From an uncultured Shewanella sp. (GTDB lineage: Bacteria > Pseudomonadota > Gammaproteobacteria > Enterobacterales > Shewanellaceae): 64,000 bases of DNA. The translations under genes were made by a program, and so were the position numbers. This document shows positions 26,463 through 34,308 of this stretch, piece by piece. Position 1 is the stretch's first letter, and each line of letters begins with the position of its first letter. The notes under the pieces are model-generated. The model searched no databases and was not told where the DNA came from. It saw nothing but the letters and a program-made list of their open reading frames with translations. The DNA lies in the NCBI RefSeq assembly GCF_947497935.1, contig NZ_CANMIO010000015.1:46229-110228 (forward strand), read 5' to 3'.

Positions 26463-28202
26463 ATGTCTGCATACGATACAATCATTAAGGGAGGTCGATA
26501 CTTTGATGGAACTGGCGCTAAGTCGTCTATTCAAAATATCGCAATAAAAAACGGCAAGATAACCAAGATATCCAGCGCTGCGATCGAGGAAACTAATTGC
26601 AGCCATGTTATTGATGCTCATGAAAAGTGGGTAATGCCTGGCTTTATCGACACCCATACTCATTATGATGCAGAGTTGATTGTGAGTCCTAGCTTGTCAG
26701 AATCCGTACGTCACGGTGTAACGACCGTACTCGTAGGCAGTTGCTCGTTAAGCATGGTTTGCAGTGAGTATGAAGATGCCTCTGATATCTTCACCAGAGT
26801 GGAGACTGTGCCACGAGAAAAAGTTCTGCCGATTTTAAAGCAACACAAGACCTGGAGTACGCCCAAACAGTGGGTAGAGTTTATACAAAACCATCCTCTA
26901 GGTCCTAATGTTGTCAGTATGCTTGGCCACAGCGATTTACGCGCGGGTGTAATGGGGTTAAGCCGCGCCACCGATCTGAACATTACCCCCACAGAAACCG
27001 AAATGCGTAAGATGGAAAGCTTACTCAAAGAGTCACTAGAGGTCGGCTTTCTCGGTCTATCAACCATGTGCCTTAAGTGGGATAAAATTGATGGCAACCG
27101 TGAGTGGTCAAAAAGCTTACCTAGCACTTACGCCAAATGGAAAGAGGTGTCACGCCTAAACAATTTGGTACGAGAATATGATCGAGTCCACCAAGGTGCC
27201 CCCAACGCAGCCGCTATTTTGCAAATCAATCAATATATGCGTGAGTGTATGGGCATTTTCAAAAAACGTCTCAAGACGACACTGATTAGCCGCATGGATC
27301 TGAAAGGCAGCGTGTATTTGAGTAAAATAACTAACCTTGCAGCAAGAGTGACCAACTTCTTTAACGGCGACTTTCGCTGGCAAGTACTGCCAACTCCTTT
27401 CACCGTGTATGCAGACGGTATTGATGTCGTCTTCTTTGAAGAGTTTGGCGCGGGTGAATTAGCACTGGATTTAAAAGATAACATCGCCCGCAATGAACTC
27501 CTTAAAGACGAGAAGTACCGCCGTGATTTTAGAAAGTTCTACGGAGAAAAACTCAGCCCACGCGTATGGCAAAGAGACTTCGGCGACGCCATTATTCTAG
27601 CATGCCCAGATGAAACGATTGTTGGCAAAAACTTTGCTGAAGTCGCCAAGGGTAAGCAGATCCATGTGGTCGACCTTTTCCTAGACTTAGTGGTGCAATA
27701 TGGCACGGATCTTCGTTGGTACACCACAGTTGCCAACCATCGTAAGCACGTATTGAAAAAAATGGTAAAAGATAAGAAATCGTTAATTACCTTCAGTGAT
27801 GCCGGAGCTCATATTCGCAATATGGCATTTTATAATCTTCCATTGAGAATGCTTAAGCTCGTCAACGAAAGTATCCATGAAAACCAAGCTATCATGTCAA
27901 TGGAGCAAGCAGTGTATCGCATGACTGGCGATCAGGCTCAGTGGTTTGGGATCGATGCAGGGCGCATTCATGAAGGGGATAGAGCCGATGTGGTAGTTAT
28001 TAACCCAAGCCAATTCAATCAAAACCTTGAGCAAGTCAGTTGGGGCGAAATGGAAAACTTCGATTTACAGCGGTTAGTTAACCGAAATCCCGGCCTAGTC
28101 GAGCAAGTTTTCATTAATGGTAAACTCGCCTGTGAACATGACCAAATAAGCCCCGAGTTAGGGAGGAGTATGGACTATGGCAGCTATATTCCCGCTCATT
28201 AA
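26463..28202 (+). CDS. N-acyl-D-amino-acid deacylase family amidohydrolase
   Basis: A 579-residue amidohydrolase of the D-aminoacylase/N-acyl-D-glutamate deacylase group. Seen: N-terminal beta-sandwich segment YDTIIKGGRYFDGTG, metal motif PGFIDTHTHYDAE, GVTTVLVGSCS, the conserved LGHSDLR, and the Asp ligand region TFSDAGAHIRNM. These enzymes hydrolyse N-acylated D-amino acids. It carries an AAGGGAGG-like segment inside the early coding region and GGAG before the ATG. Neighbour: a divergent AraC regulator. The exact acyl-D-amino acid cannot be predicted. Confidence 0.88.
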   Translation: MSAYDTIIKGGRYFDGTGAKSSIQNIAIKNGKITKISSAAIEETNCSHVIDAHEKWVMPGFIDTHTHYDAELIVSPSLSESVRHGVTTVLVGSCSLSMVCSEYEDASDIFTRVETVPREKVLPILKQHKTWSTPKQWVEFIQNHPLGPNVVSMLGHSDLRAGVMGLSRATDLNITPTETEMRKMESLLKESLEVGFLGLSTMCLKWDKIDGNREWSKSLPSTYAKWKEVSRLNNLVREYDRVHQGAPNAAAILQINQYMRECMGIFKKRLKTTLISRMDLKGSVYLSKITNLAARVTNFFNGDFRWQVLPTPFTVYADGIDVVFFEEFGAGELALDLKDNIARNELLKDEKYRRDFRKFYGEKLSPRVWQRDFGDAIILACPDETIVGKNFAEVAKGKQIHVVDLFLDLVVQYGTDLRWYTTVANHRKHVLKKMVKDKKSLITFSDAGAHIRNMAFYNLPLRMLKLVNESIHENQAIMSMEQAVYRMTGDQAQWFGIDAGRIHEGDRADVVVINPSQFNQNLEQVSWGEMENFDLQRLVNRNPGLVEQVFINGKLACEHDQISPELGRSMDYGSYIPAH

Positions 28203-28252
28203 TAGCGAGGAAAAATAACACTTGTAAGTTCATCGAGTAATAAGCACTAGAC

Positions 28253-28284
28253 AAGCCGCAAGCAGCTATTCGCGATTGCGGCTT
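28253..28284 (+). terminator. Hairpin after the amidohydrolase gene
   Basis: AAGCCGCAA/TTGCGGCTT inverted repeat with 14-base loop, 50 bases after the stop. There is no T-run, so termination is uncertain. Confidence 0.5.
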
Positions 28285-28359
28285 CCACCTACTCTAGCCT
28301 ACATACTCACTTAGACGTTATAATCTCCCCAATTAGATCCAAAACCATAAAGGCCTAAC

Positions 28360-28638
28360 ATGGCACGCACCGCAGCCGCACTACACATTTTGGTTAAGCA
28401 CCAAACACTTGCTGAAGATATTATCAAGCAACTTAATAAAGGCGCGAAATTCGACGTGCTTGCCAAGAAGCACTCCACTTGCCCATCAGGCAAAAAAGGT
28501 GGCAGTTTAGGTGAATTTAAGAAAGGTCAAATGGTGCCGCAGTTCGATAAAGTTTGCTTCACGGGTGAACTCATTACACCACACTTGGTTAAGACTAAGT
28601 TTGGCTGGCATGTGATCAAGGTGTTGTACAGGACCTAG
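28360..28638 (+). CDS. ppiC: Parvulin-type peptidyl-prolyl isomerase PpiC
   Basis: A 92-residue stand-alone parvulin, cytoplasmic since it lacks a signal peptide. Conserved features: AAALHILVKHQTLAEDI, FDVLAKKHSTCPSGKKGGSLGEF, GQMVPQFDKVCF and TKFGWHVIKV, matching E. coli PpiC along its full length. It catalyses cis-trans isomerisation of prolyl bonds. It is transcribed toward the repeat-rich segment that begins right at its stop codon. Confidence 0.95.
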   Translation: MARTAAALHILVKHQTLAEDIIKQLNKGAKFDVLAKKHSTCPSGKKGGSLGEFKKGQMVPQFDKVCFTGELITPHLVKTKFGWHVIKVLYRT

Positions 28639-28682
28639 GTTCTAGGGCGCTTCGCTTTAAAAGAAGGGCCTAGATCCTAGAA

Positions 28683-28719
28683 CGCTTCGCTGCGAGGGCG
28701 GGCTCCGCCCTGCTAGGAA
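28683..28719. repeat. CGCTTCGCTGCGAGG module, copy 1
   Basis: 37-base module: CGCTTCGCTGCGAGG, then GCGGGCTCCGCCC (a small hairpin), then TGCTAGGAA. A near-identical copy is at 30,220-30,255, the other side of the sugar dehydrogenase gene. A shorter relative, CGCTTCGCTT, is at 28,649 and 30,124. Confidence 0.8.
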
Positions 28720-28778
28720 AAGCACAAGCTTGAGGGGCTAAAGCCCGATCTACATATTTTAGGACCTAGGTCCTAGCC

Positions 28779-28924
28779 CCATCTTTTCCGTGAGCGCAGC
28801 GTTCCATCAGTGACACAGTCACGTTCGTAAGACCGCCCGTCTTAGCTTTTTCCATCTTTTCCGTAAGCGCAGCGTTCCGTCAGTGACGCCGTCATGTTCG
28901 TAGGACCGCCGATCTTAGCTTTTC
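28779..28924. repeat. Two tandem 73-base repeat units
   Basis: Units at 28,779-28,851 and 28,852-28,924, each starting CCATCTTTTCCG and ending CTTAGCTTTT, differ at about nine positions. Each contains GAGCGCAGCGTTCC-like (or AAGCGCAGCGTTCC) and GTGAC...GTCA segments with dyad symmetry. Confidence 0.85.
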
Positions 28925-28940
28925 CTAGAACCTGCTTTTC

Positions 28941-28978
28941 CTAGGACCTTCTCTTAAACCTAGGACCTTCTCTTAAAC
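28941..28978. repeat. Tandem 19-base units
   Basis: CTAGGACCTTCTCTTAAAC occurs twice in tandem, followed by a partial third unit CTAGAACCTATCTTTTAA that contains the stop codon of the next minus-strand gene. Confidence 0.75.
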
Positions 28979-28985
28979 CTAGAAC

Positions 28986-30080
28986 CTATCTTTTAAGCCT
29001 ATAAAGATTACCGCTATCGGTACTGAAATAGATATCCCCTTTTGGTGTCACTTCAATATCACGAATTCGCTCGCCAAGCTCTGACATTATCCGCTGTTCT
29101 GCAATAGCTTTGCCTGCATCATTGATCGTCACCACATTTATGTGAGTCAGCTTTAATGCTCCTGCTAATAACTTCCCCTTTAGCTCTGGAAACTTATCGC
29201 CTCGATATAGTGCCAAACTCCCAGGTGCGATTGAGGGGACATAGACCTTGACTGGTGGCTCGACCCCTTCTTTTAATTCTCCTTCGCCAACACTCAAGGG
29301 CCCCCAATACTCTTTACCGTGGGAAGTGATTGGCCAGCCATAGTTAGCGCCGCCTTTAATTAAGTTAATCTCATCGCCGCCGCGTGGACCATGTTCAATA
29401 GACCAAAGCCTCTGGCTCTGAGCATCAAACAATAAGCCCTGCGGGTTACGATGGCCATAGCTCCAGATCTCATCTACAACAGCCTTATCAGTAACAAATG
29501 GGTTATCAGAAGGGACACTGCCATCAGGCATCAAACGTAAAATAGTGCCTGCATGGGTCAGGGTGTCTTGGCCATTGTCTCGTACACCACGATCGCCAAT
29601 GGAAAAATAGAGGGATTTATCATCAAACGCAATTCTGCTACCAAAGTGCCTGCCAGTCTCTGAGCGAGAGGTACTAACAAACAGATCCTGCCAATCAGAC
29701 AGCTCACCGTTTTGATAAGTGGCTAAAGCAAGCGTGGTTGCCCCCTCTCCTTCGATATCTTTACTGTAAGTAAAATAAACTTTTTTGCGTTTTAAATCAG
29801 TATCGAAAGGTGAAAGTGCAACATCGAGTAAGCCACCTTGCCCCTCTGCCCACACACCTTTTGGCGTGAACAGTGTTTGATGCTTACCCGTTTCAAGGTT
29901 TACACGCTTTACCACGCCTTGTCTCTCTGTCACCAGTATGGTTTGCGGGTCAACATAAGCCAGTCCCCAAGGGATATTGAGTCCAGTGGCAATCTTCTCG
30001 GCCTCATAGGCGTGGGAATTGCTCGATACTGCGGCTAACAATATCAAGCCTATTTTGCTAATTGCCACTTTCATCGACAT
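28986..30080 (-). CDS. PQQ-dependent sugar dehydrogenase family protein (YliI-like)
   Basis: A 364-residue periplasmic glucose/sorbosone dehydrogenase-like protein. A signal peptide (ending SNSHA) precedes a six-bladed beta-propeller typical of soluble PQQ aldose dehydrogenases: IPWGLAYVDPQTILVTER, GGLLDVALSPF, GRHFGSRIAFD, SYGHRNPQGLLFD, EHGPRGGDEINLI and NYGWPITSHG. Such proteins oxidise aldoses with PQQ in the periplasm. The E. coli homologue YliI/Asd has the same length. No PQQ synthesis genes are in the window. The gene is flanked on both sides by related repeat clusters. Confidence 0.9.
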   Translation of the reverse strand: MSMKVAISKIGLILLAAVSSNSHAYEAEKIATGLNIPWGLAYVDPQTILVTERQGVVKRVNLETGKHQTLFTPKGVWAEGQGGLLDVALSPFDTDLKRKKVYFTYSKDIEGEGATTLALATYQNGELSDWQDLFVSTSRSETGRHFGSRIAFDDKSLYFSIGDRGVRDNGQDTLTHAGTILRLMPDGSVPSDNPFVTDKAVVDEIWSYGHRNPQGLLFDAQSQRLWSIEHGPRGGDEINLIKGGANYGWPITSHGKEYWGPLSVGEGELKEGVEPPVKVYVPSIAPGSLALYRGDKFPELKGKLLAGALKLTHINVVTINDAGKAIAEQRIMSELGERIRDIEVTPKGDIYFSTDSGNLYRLKR

Positions 30081-30219
30081 GCCAGTCCCCTTTTTTAATA
30101 ACTTTTATGATTAGGTGCTAGAACGCTTCGCTTCTAGGTCCAGCATAAAGCAGTCTATTTAAGATTCAAGTGGGTATTGAGAAAGGGTATCGACATCTAT
30201 TAGGTCCTAGGGTCTAGGT

Positions 30220-30255
30220 CGCTTCGCTGCGAGGACGGGCTCCGCCCTACTAGGA
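30220..30255. repeat. CGCTTCGCTGCGAGG module, copy 2
   Basis: Same order of blocks as copy 1 at 28,683: CGCTTCGCTGCGAGG, ACGGGCTCCGCCC, TACTAGGAA, differing at two positions. Confidence 0.8.
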
Positions 30256-30404
30256 ACAGCAAAGGCAAAAAGCATTACCAGTGCTCTTTCTTAGCTTTCC
30301 GGCCTTTCCCCTTCTTTGTTTTTCAGCTTTTTCGTCTCAGCTTTAACCGTCTTTTCCTAGGACCTAGAACCTGCTTTTCCGTCTTAGCTTGTACCGTCAT
30401 AGAT

Positions 30405-30442
30405 AAAAAAACGCCTTACTAAGTCAGTAGCAAGGCGTTTTT
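30405..30442 (-). terminator. Terminator of the ATP-grasp/DUF1704 operon
   Basis: AAAAACGCCTT/AAGGCGTTTTTTT on the minus strand, about 35-70 bases after the DUF1704 stop codon. Confidence 0.88.
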
Positions 30443-30477
30443 ATCTTTATCGAGTATCCGTTAATAATAAACTCGGC

Positions 30478-32463
30478 TTAGCGAATCGCCGAAATAAGGT
30501 AATCAATCACCGCGGTTTCAGGCGTTGATTTATGCTTAAGCTCAAATAACGGCACCGGACGCTCTAACATATTGCGTTCAACCATTTCGTTTAGAATTGG
30601 CAAGTCGAGCGTACCCGCTTTACCTGCTAGCAAGTTATCTAGCGATGTCGTTTTACTTAAGTTAACGATATCTCTAAAACCTTTTAAGTACAGGAAGTCT
30701 TTGGTTAAGCCACCGCCACGGTAAACGCGAGTGGTTAAGGTAAAGGCTTGTTCTGTGGTTTGACCATATTCACGCTTAAGTGTTTCAAACGTCATCGAGA
30801 AGTCGCGCTGCTCTAGCATCAAGTTCACCGCAATCACACGCAGCGCCAAGATCTTAAGACGATTTAGGGTTAAATTACCTGAACAATACTCGCTATAAAT
30901 CGCCACACCTTCTTGAGTGTGGGTATTGCCCACTAAACCTAGAGATAAGACTCTTAGCTTTTGGCGGCGAGCATTCATAGTGGTGAGCATATGCACACCA
31001 AGTTCATGGTAGGCAAACGCCACCAGCTCTTTACTGGTGAACATGGCATCTTTATTAATTAACAAGCTGCCGCGCTCATTGTTTACCATTGCCTTAGCCA
31101 CGATGCGTGTCGACTTTTCAACCTTACACTTAAGTCCCCACTCATCAGCCTGCTTTTGGAATGACTTCACCGCATAAGCTGAATCATAAATAGCTTCTTC
31201 GTCATCGCCTTCAATATTTGGCGCACGCAGCAGAAACTCAGCATTGGCAATATCGTCTTTATCTGGCTGACCATAATATTTGAGCGAGTTATAGACAAAC
31301 TCATCGCTGCCAATTGAGCACAAAAGATCAATCTTAGTCGCTAAGTTATCAATTACATGGCGATATAGCTGCTGAATATCCGCATCCATAATATTGGAGA
31401 CTGGCAGTTTATAAAGCTGCTCGCGGAACTGATACGGATTAAGGTTTAGCTGCTTATAACTAAACTCTGGTGCAACGGCCCCTTTACGCGCTAAGAACTT
31501 CTTACGCTCACTGGCTATATTGATAGGGTTAATATACTTCAATGTCGCTACGTTACTGGCCAGCTTAAATAGGCTTTTATCCAGTGATAAGATCTCTGGT
31601 GGTAACGTTGACGAGAGTAGGTCGACATTTCTTACCGACTTACGCTTACCAAAACGGCGCATAAAATAAGCAGCAGTTTCCGACATTGCCTGCTTCACAC
31701 CCGCCTTAAGCTCTTCTAAAACTAAGGGGTATAGCTCGCCAGTGGTTTCGTCCATGAATACTTTCTTCACTTCGAGTGGCAAGACTAAAGTATGATCAAA
31801 ATGCGCGTTTACATGGGCAATAAGGTAACCACGGCCCTGAAATACTTCGTCTCTTGCGGCGCGTACATCTAGGTTAGGTAACTCAATCTTGCTTAACTGC
31901 TTCTCAAAACTCTGGCACGTCGTCCCCCAGCGCTCGATATCAATCTGGCTCGTACCAATATTAAAGGTCGGCGTATCGCCTTCAATTTTCTGGTAATTAT
32001 AAGAGTGCACATCAAATACAATACTGTTTTTGAATTGTTTCTCTAAACGCGTCACCAAGGCACTCAATACATTATAAAAAGACTGATGCTTAGCGTGACT
32101 TTCATTACGTTGCTTGGTAGTTAAAGGCTTTTTCCACGCTGTCTTATAGTTGGTTGAATGTGCCTTAGGGCGGTTCAAGTCATATTCAAAACGTGAGTCA
32201 TTACCAATCAACACAATTGGGAAAGACGACAGCATATCAGCCGTATACGGGGCCTCTGCGTACAGACGCTCTTCGGTAGTTAATGCACAAATACTTTGCA
32301 AATCATCGCGCAAATTGTGACCGTTATGGATAGCGGTACACACAAATGGAGAGTATTCATCAATTTTGACCGTGAACGAGCCCGACTCGACTTCTGCATG
32401 GAAGCATTCGCCTTTATTAATTAACGCTATACACTCTTTTTCAGATAACCTGAGCATCTTCAA
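30478..32463 (-). CDS. N-formylglutamate amidohydrolase-like domain fused to DUF1704 metallopeptidase
   Basis: A 661-residue two-domain protein. Residues 1-260 resemble N-formylglutamate amidohydrolase: IHNGH (His 46 and 49), ND-S-R-F-E-Y-DLNR (88-98) and FDVHSY (150-155). Residues 300-661 are DUF1704, annotated elsewhere as flavohaemoglobin-expression-modulating QEGLA-motif protein; here HELGVH (486-491) fits the HExxxH zinc motif, and QEGVA (517-521) supplies a glutamate. DUF1704 is also the catalytic domain of the animal tubulin detyrosinases MATCAP, which are carboxypeptidases. It overlaps the ATP-grasp gene by 23 bases, so the two are coupled. Inference: it trims a C-terminal residue or amide product made by that ligase. 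Confidence 0.88.
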   Translation of the reverse strand: MKMLRLSEKECIALINKGECFHAEVESGSFTVKIDEYSPFVCTAIHNGHNLRDDLQSICALTTEERLYAEAPYTADMLSSFPIVLIGNDSRFEYDLNRPKAHSTNYKTAWKKPLTTKQRNESHAKHQSFYNVLSALVTRLEKQFKNSIVFDVHSYNYQKIEGDTPTFNIGTSQIDIERWGTTCQSFEKQLSKIELPNLDVRAARDEVFQGRGYLIAHVNAHFDHTLVLPLEVKKVFMDETTGELYPLVLEELKAGVKQAMSETAAYFMRRFGKRKSVRNVDLLSSTLPPEILSLDKSLFKLASNVATLKYINPINIASERKKFLARKGAVAPEFSYKQLNLNPYQFREQLYKLPVSNIMDADIQQLYRHVIDNLATKIDLLCSIGSDEFVYNSLKYYGQPDKDDIANAEFLLRAPNIEGDDEEAIYDSAYAVKSFQKQADEWGLKCKVEKSTRIVAKAMVNNERGSLLINKDAMFTSKELVAFAYHELGVHMLTTMNARRQKLRVLSLGLVGNTHTQEGVAIYSEYCSGNLTLNRLKILALRVIAVNLMLEQRDFSMTFETLKREYGQTTEQAFTLTTRVYRGGGLTKDFLYLKGFRDIVNLSKTTSLDNLLAGKAGTLDLPILNEMVERNMLERPVPLFELKHKSTPETAVIDYLISAIR

Positions 32464-33478
32464 TCGCCTTTCTAAATTCAGTTTTTCTTGTACTTAATGC
32501 TTCTTTCGCATTAATCACATTTTCAATAAAATCAATAACCTTTTTCTGTAGCTTAACGTTGTTTAGCTTATTAATACGCATAATACCACCAGGGCTTTGC
32601 ACATTAACTTCAATCAACTTTTCGTTGATAACGTCGATTCCAACAAAGAATAAGCCATCACGCACAAGCTTAGGTCCAATTTGCTTACACAACTCTCTTT
32701 CTTTCTTCGTCAGCGTATGCTTCACCACACTGCCACCTGCGTGAATGTTTGAACGAACCTCGCCCTCAGCCGGAACACGCTTCATCGCACCGATAGGTTC
32801 ACCATTTAGCATGAGAATACGCACATCGCCCTCATCGGCGCCCTCGACATACTCTTGCAAGATAACGTAATTACCGCCTTTGCCGCTATTGATATAGAAC
32901 TGCAATAGAGAGTGAAAACTTTTCTGCGCCGCTTTCTCGACCAGAATCACGCCTTGGCCACCAAAACCATCAAGAGGCTTCATGATCATCTTTTCGGTCT
33001 TAGATTCACGCAGCACTTGCTCTAAATACTCAGGCGTTTTCGACACATGAGTCACCGGAATAAAGGTGTTATTGGGATCATCAAATGAGGCGGTGTACAG
33101 CTTATTATTGGCGATACGTAAACCGTCGATATCATTCATGATGAACACGTCATCGCGTACCGAATCGAGAAAGTTAAGCGCAATAGGGTCAAGCGGTGGG
33201 CTAGCGCGCATAAAAATGCTGTCAAAGCCCGCTAGCGGCAACTGAATCGTTTTAAACTCAGCCTTTTTATAGAAAGAAACGATGTTGTTTGGCGTTGGCT
33301 GCTCTTTATTGAATACTTGGCAAAATGCACTAGCCTCTGAGTCGCGCATGGTTAAGTTACTTGTGGTTGCGAGTGCAACGGTATGGCCTCTGGCAACACA
33401 CTCATGAATTAACCGCAGCGTGGTGTCGGTTTCAGGCACAATAGTCGACCACGGGTACATCAAAAATAGAATATTCAA
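32441..33478 (-). CDS. Glutathione synthetase-like ATP-grasp ligase
   Basis: A 345-residue ATP-grasp protein resembling glutathione synthetase but distinct from housekeeping gshB. It begins MNILFLMYPW, typical of this subgroup. ATP-grasp features: KMIMKPLDGFGGQGVILVEK (nucleotide lysine and glycine loop), VILQEYVEGADEGDVRILMLNGEPIGAMKRVPAEGEVRSNIHAGG, and VGIDVINEKLIEVNVQSPGG with the metal-binding Glu-Asn. Start is TTG with an AAAGAGA ribosome site. First gene of a two-gene operon with the DUF1704 protein. It should join an amino acid or amine to a carboxylate; substrate unknown. Confidence 0.88.
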   Translation of the reverse strand: MNILFLMYPWSTIVPETDTTLRLIHECVARGHTVALATTSNLTMRDSEASAFCQVFNKEQPTPNNIVSFYKKAEFKTIQLPLAGFDSIFMRASPPLDPIALNFLDSVRDDVFIMNDIDGLRIANNKLYTASFDDPNNTFIPVTHVSKTPEYLEQVLRESKTEKMIMKPLDGFGGQGVILVEKAAQKSFHSLLQFYINSGKGGNYVILQEYVEGADEGDVRILMLNGEPIGAMKRVPAEGEVRSNIHAGGSVVKHTLTKKERELCKQIGPKLVRDGLFFVGIDVINEKLIEVNVQSPGGIMRINKLNNVKLQKKVIDFIENVINAKEALSTRKTEFRKAIEDAQVI

Positions 33479-33935
33479 TCGGATCTCTTTTTAAAACGGA
33501 ATGCTCTAAAGATCTTGGGCCAGATGGTGGCTTGGGGAGGTGTAGAGTATTCAAAATAAACAACACAATGACTTAGCTGAAAAAGCCTAAACCGGACTAT
33601 GGCATCTATCTATCAATACAAGTTGAACTAGATATGGTGGCGCTAATTTACACCAAATTTTCAAATTGGAATATAAATAATTACCACAAAAGAAAATAAA
33701 ATTATTCACGGTATTACACACAAGTTGGCAACAGTCATATCTCTCTTAACGTCAATCTAGCCAAAGAACAAAATTAGCTTAAAATCAGAGTCATAACATG
33801 TAATTTCGAGTAAGGAAATGCAAATTAAAAACATAAAAAAATGCAGCAATAGGCTTATCTCATTAGCCGTTAATAAAACAGACGTACATGAGATAAATTT
33901 TTCAGATTATCAAAGCCGACGTAATGTCAGCATAA

Positions 33936-33962
33936 AAAACGCAGCCATTAGGCTGCGTTGTA
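33936..33962 (-). terminator. Terminator of the vanished GlyGly-CTERM gene
   Basis: AACGCAGCC/GGCTGCGTT, 3-base loop, followed on the minus strand by TTTTTT. It sits 15-40 bases past the stop codon of the remnant at 33,977. Confidence 0.85.
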
Positions 33963-33976
33963 TATCAATTAAACAC

Positions 33977-34174
33977 TTACTTGTAGAGCTGACGATACCC
34001 TGCAATTAATATCAGATATAACAAAGCTAAATACCCAAAAGCACCACCGGAAGAGCCTGATTCCGTTTCTTTAGGTGCTTCGTTCACGGTCAAACTAACT
34101 ACCGCCTCACTCACCTCTTCAGCCACATCATTTACTCTATAAGTAAAACTGTCACTTCCACTAAAACCTCCAAC
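33977..34174 (-). pseudogene. 3' remnant of a GlyGly-CTERM protein gene
   Basis: The minus strand encodes 65 residues ending in a stop at 33,977: a cadherin/Ig-like repeat piece (FSGSDSFTYRVND, then VVSLTVNEAP), followed by the tripartite sorting tail SGSSGG, a hydrophobic helix GYLALLYLILIAGY and the basic end RQLYK. This matches the GlyGly-CTERM signal processed by rhombosortase. A TAG stop lies directly upstream in frame (34,175-34,177) and no start codon is appropriate, so the rest of the gene is missing. The original terminator is kept. Reading frame and tail are seen directly; that the parent was a large adhesin-like secreted protein is an inference from the repeat. Confidence 0.85.
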
Positions 34175-34308
34175 CTAAATTAGAACGGTGAATCTGAACT
34201 TCAAACCCAGCTCTAGACCATCAATCTAAGGGCCAAATCTTCAGCGTCATCGTTTTATGACTATCCTTTATTCAATGCACCTATAAAAACTAAGTCTGAG
34301 GTAACAGG

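Larger units (their letters stand above)
28639..28985. repeat. Repeat-rich intergenic segment 3' of ppiC
   Basis: 347 bases composed almost wholly of short repeats: variants of CTAGGACCTAGG/CCTAGAACC, the module CGCTTCGCTGCGAGG with CGGGCTCCGCCC and CTAGGAA, and tandem units listed separately. The last unit reaches the stop codon of the sugar dehydrogenase gene. No open frame of note. Confidence 0.75.
30081..30477. other. Second repeat-rich intergenic segment
   Basis: About 400 bases between the sugar dehydrogenase start and the DUF1704 gene end. It carries relatives of the repeats found on the other side of the dehydrogenase gene (AGAACGCTTCGCTTCTAGG at 30,119-30,137, TAGGTCCTAGGGTCTAGG at 30,201, the second CGCTTCGCTGCGAGG module, CTTAGCTTT and TTTTCCTAGGACCTAGAACC). 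The DUF1704 terminator is at its right end. Confidence 0.7.
33479..34308. other. Intergenic region with a gene remnant
   Basis: 830 bases. The left part (33,479-33,930) is AT-rich and holds the promoter of the ATP-grasp operon. The right part holds the GlyGly-CTERM remnant and its terminator. Between 34,175 and 34,308 lies the promoter of the CDGSH-GltS gene. I found no intact gene. Confidence 0.6.

Noticed and set aside
33818..34009. A 63-codon plus-strand open frame between the ATP-grasp operon and the CDGSH-GltS gene.
   Set aside because: It overlaps the minus-strand GlyGly-CTERM remnant and its terminator, has no recognisable product and no ribosome site; the minus-strand reading explains the sequence better.
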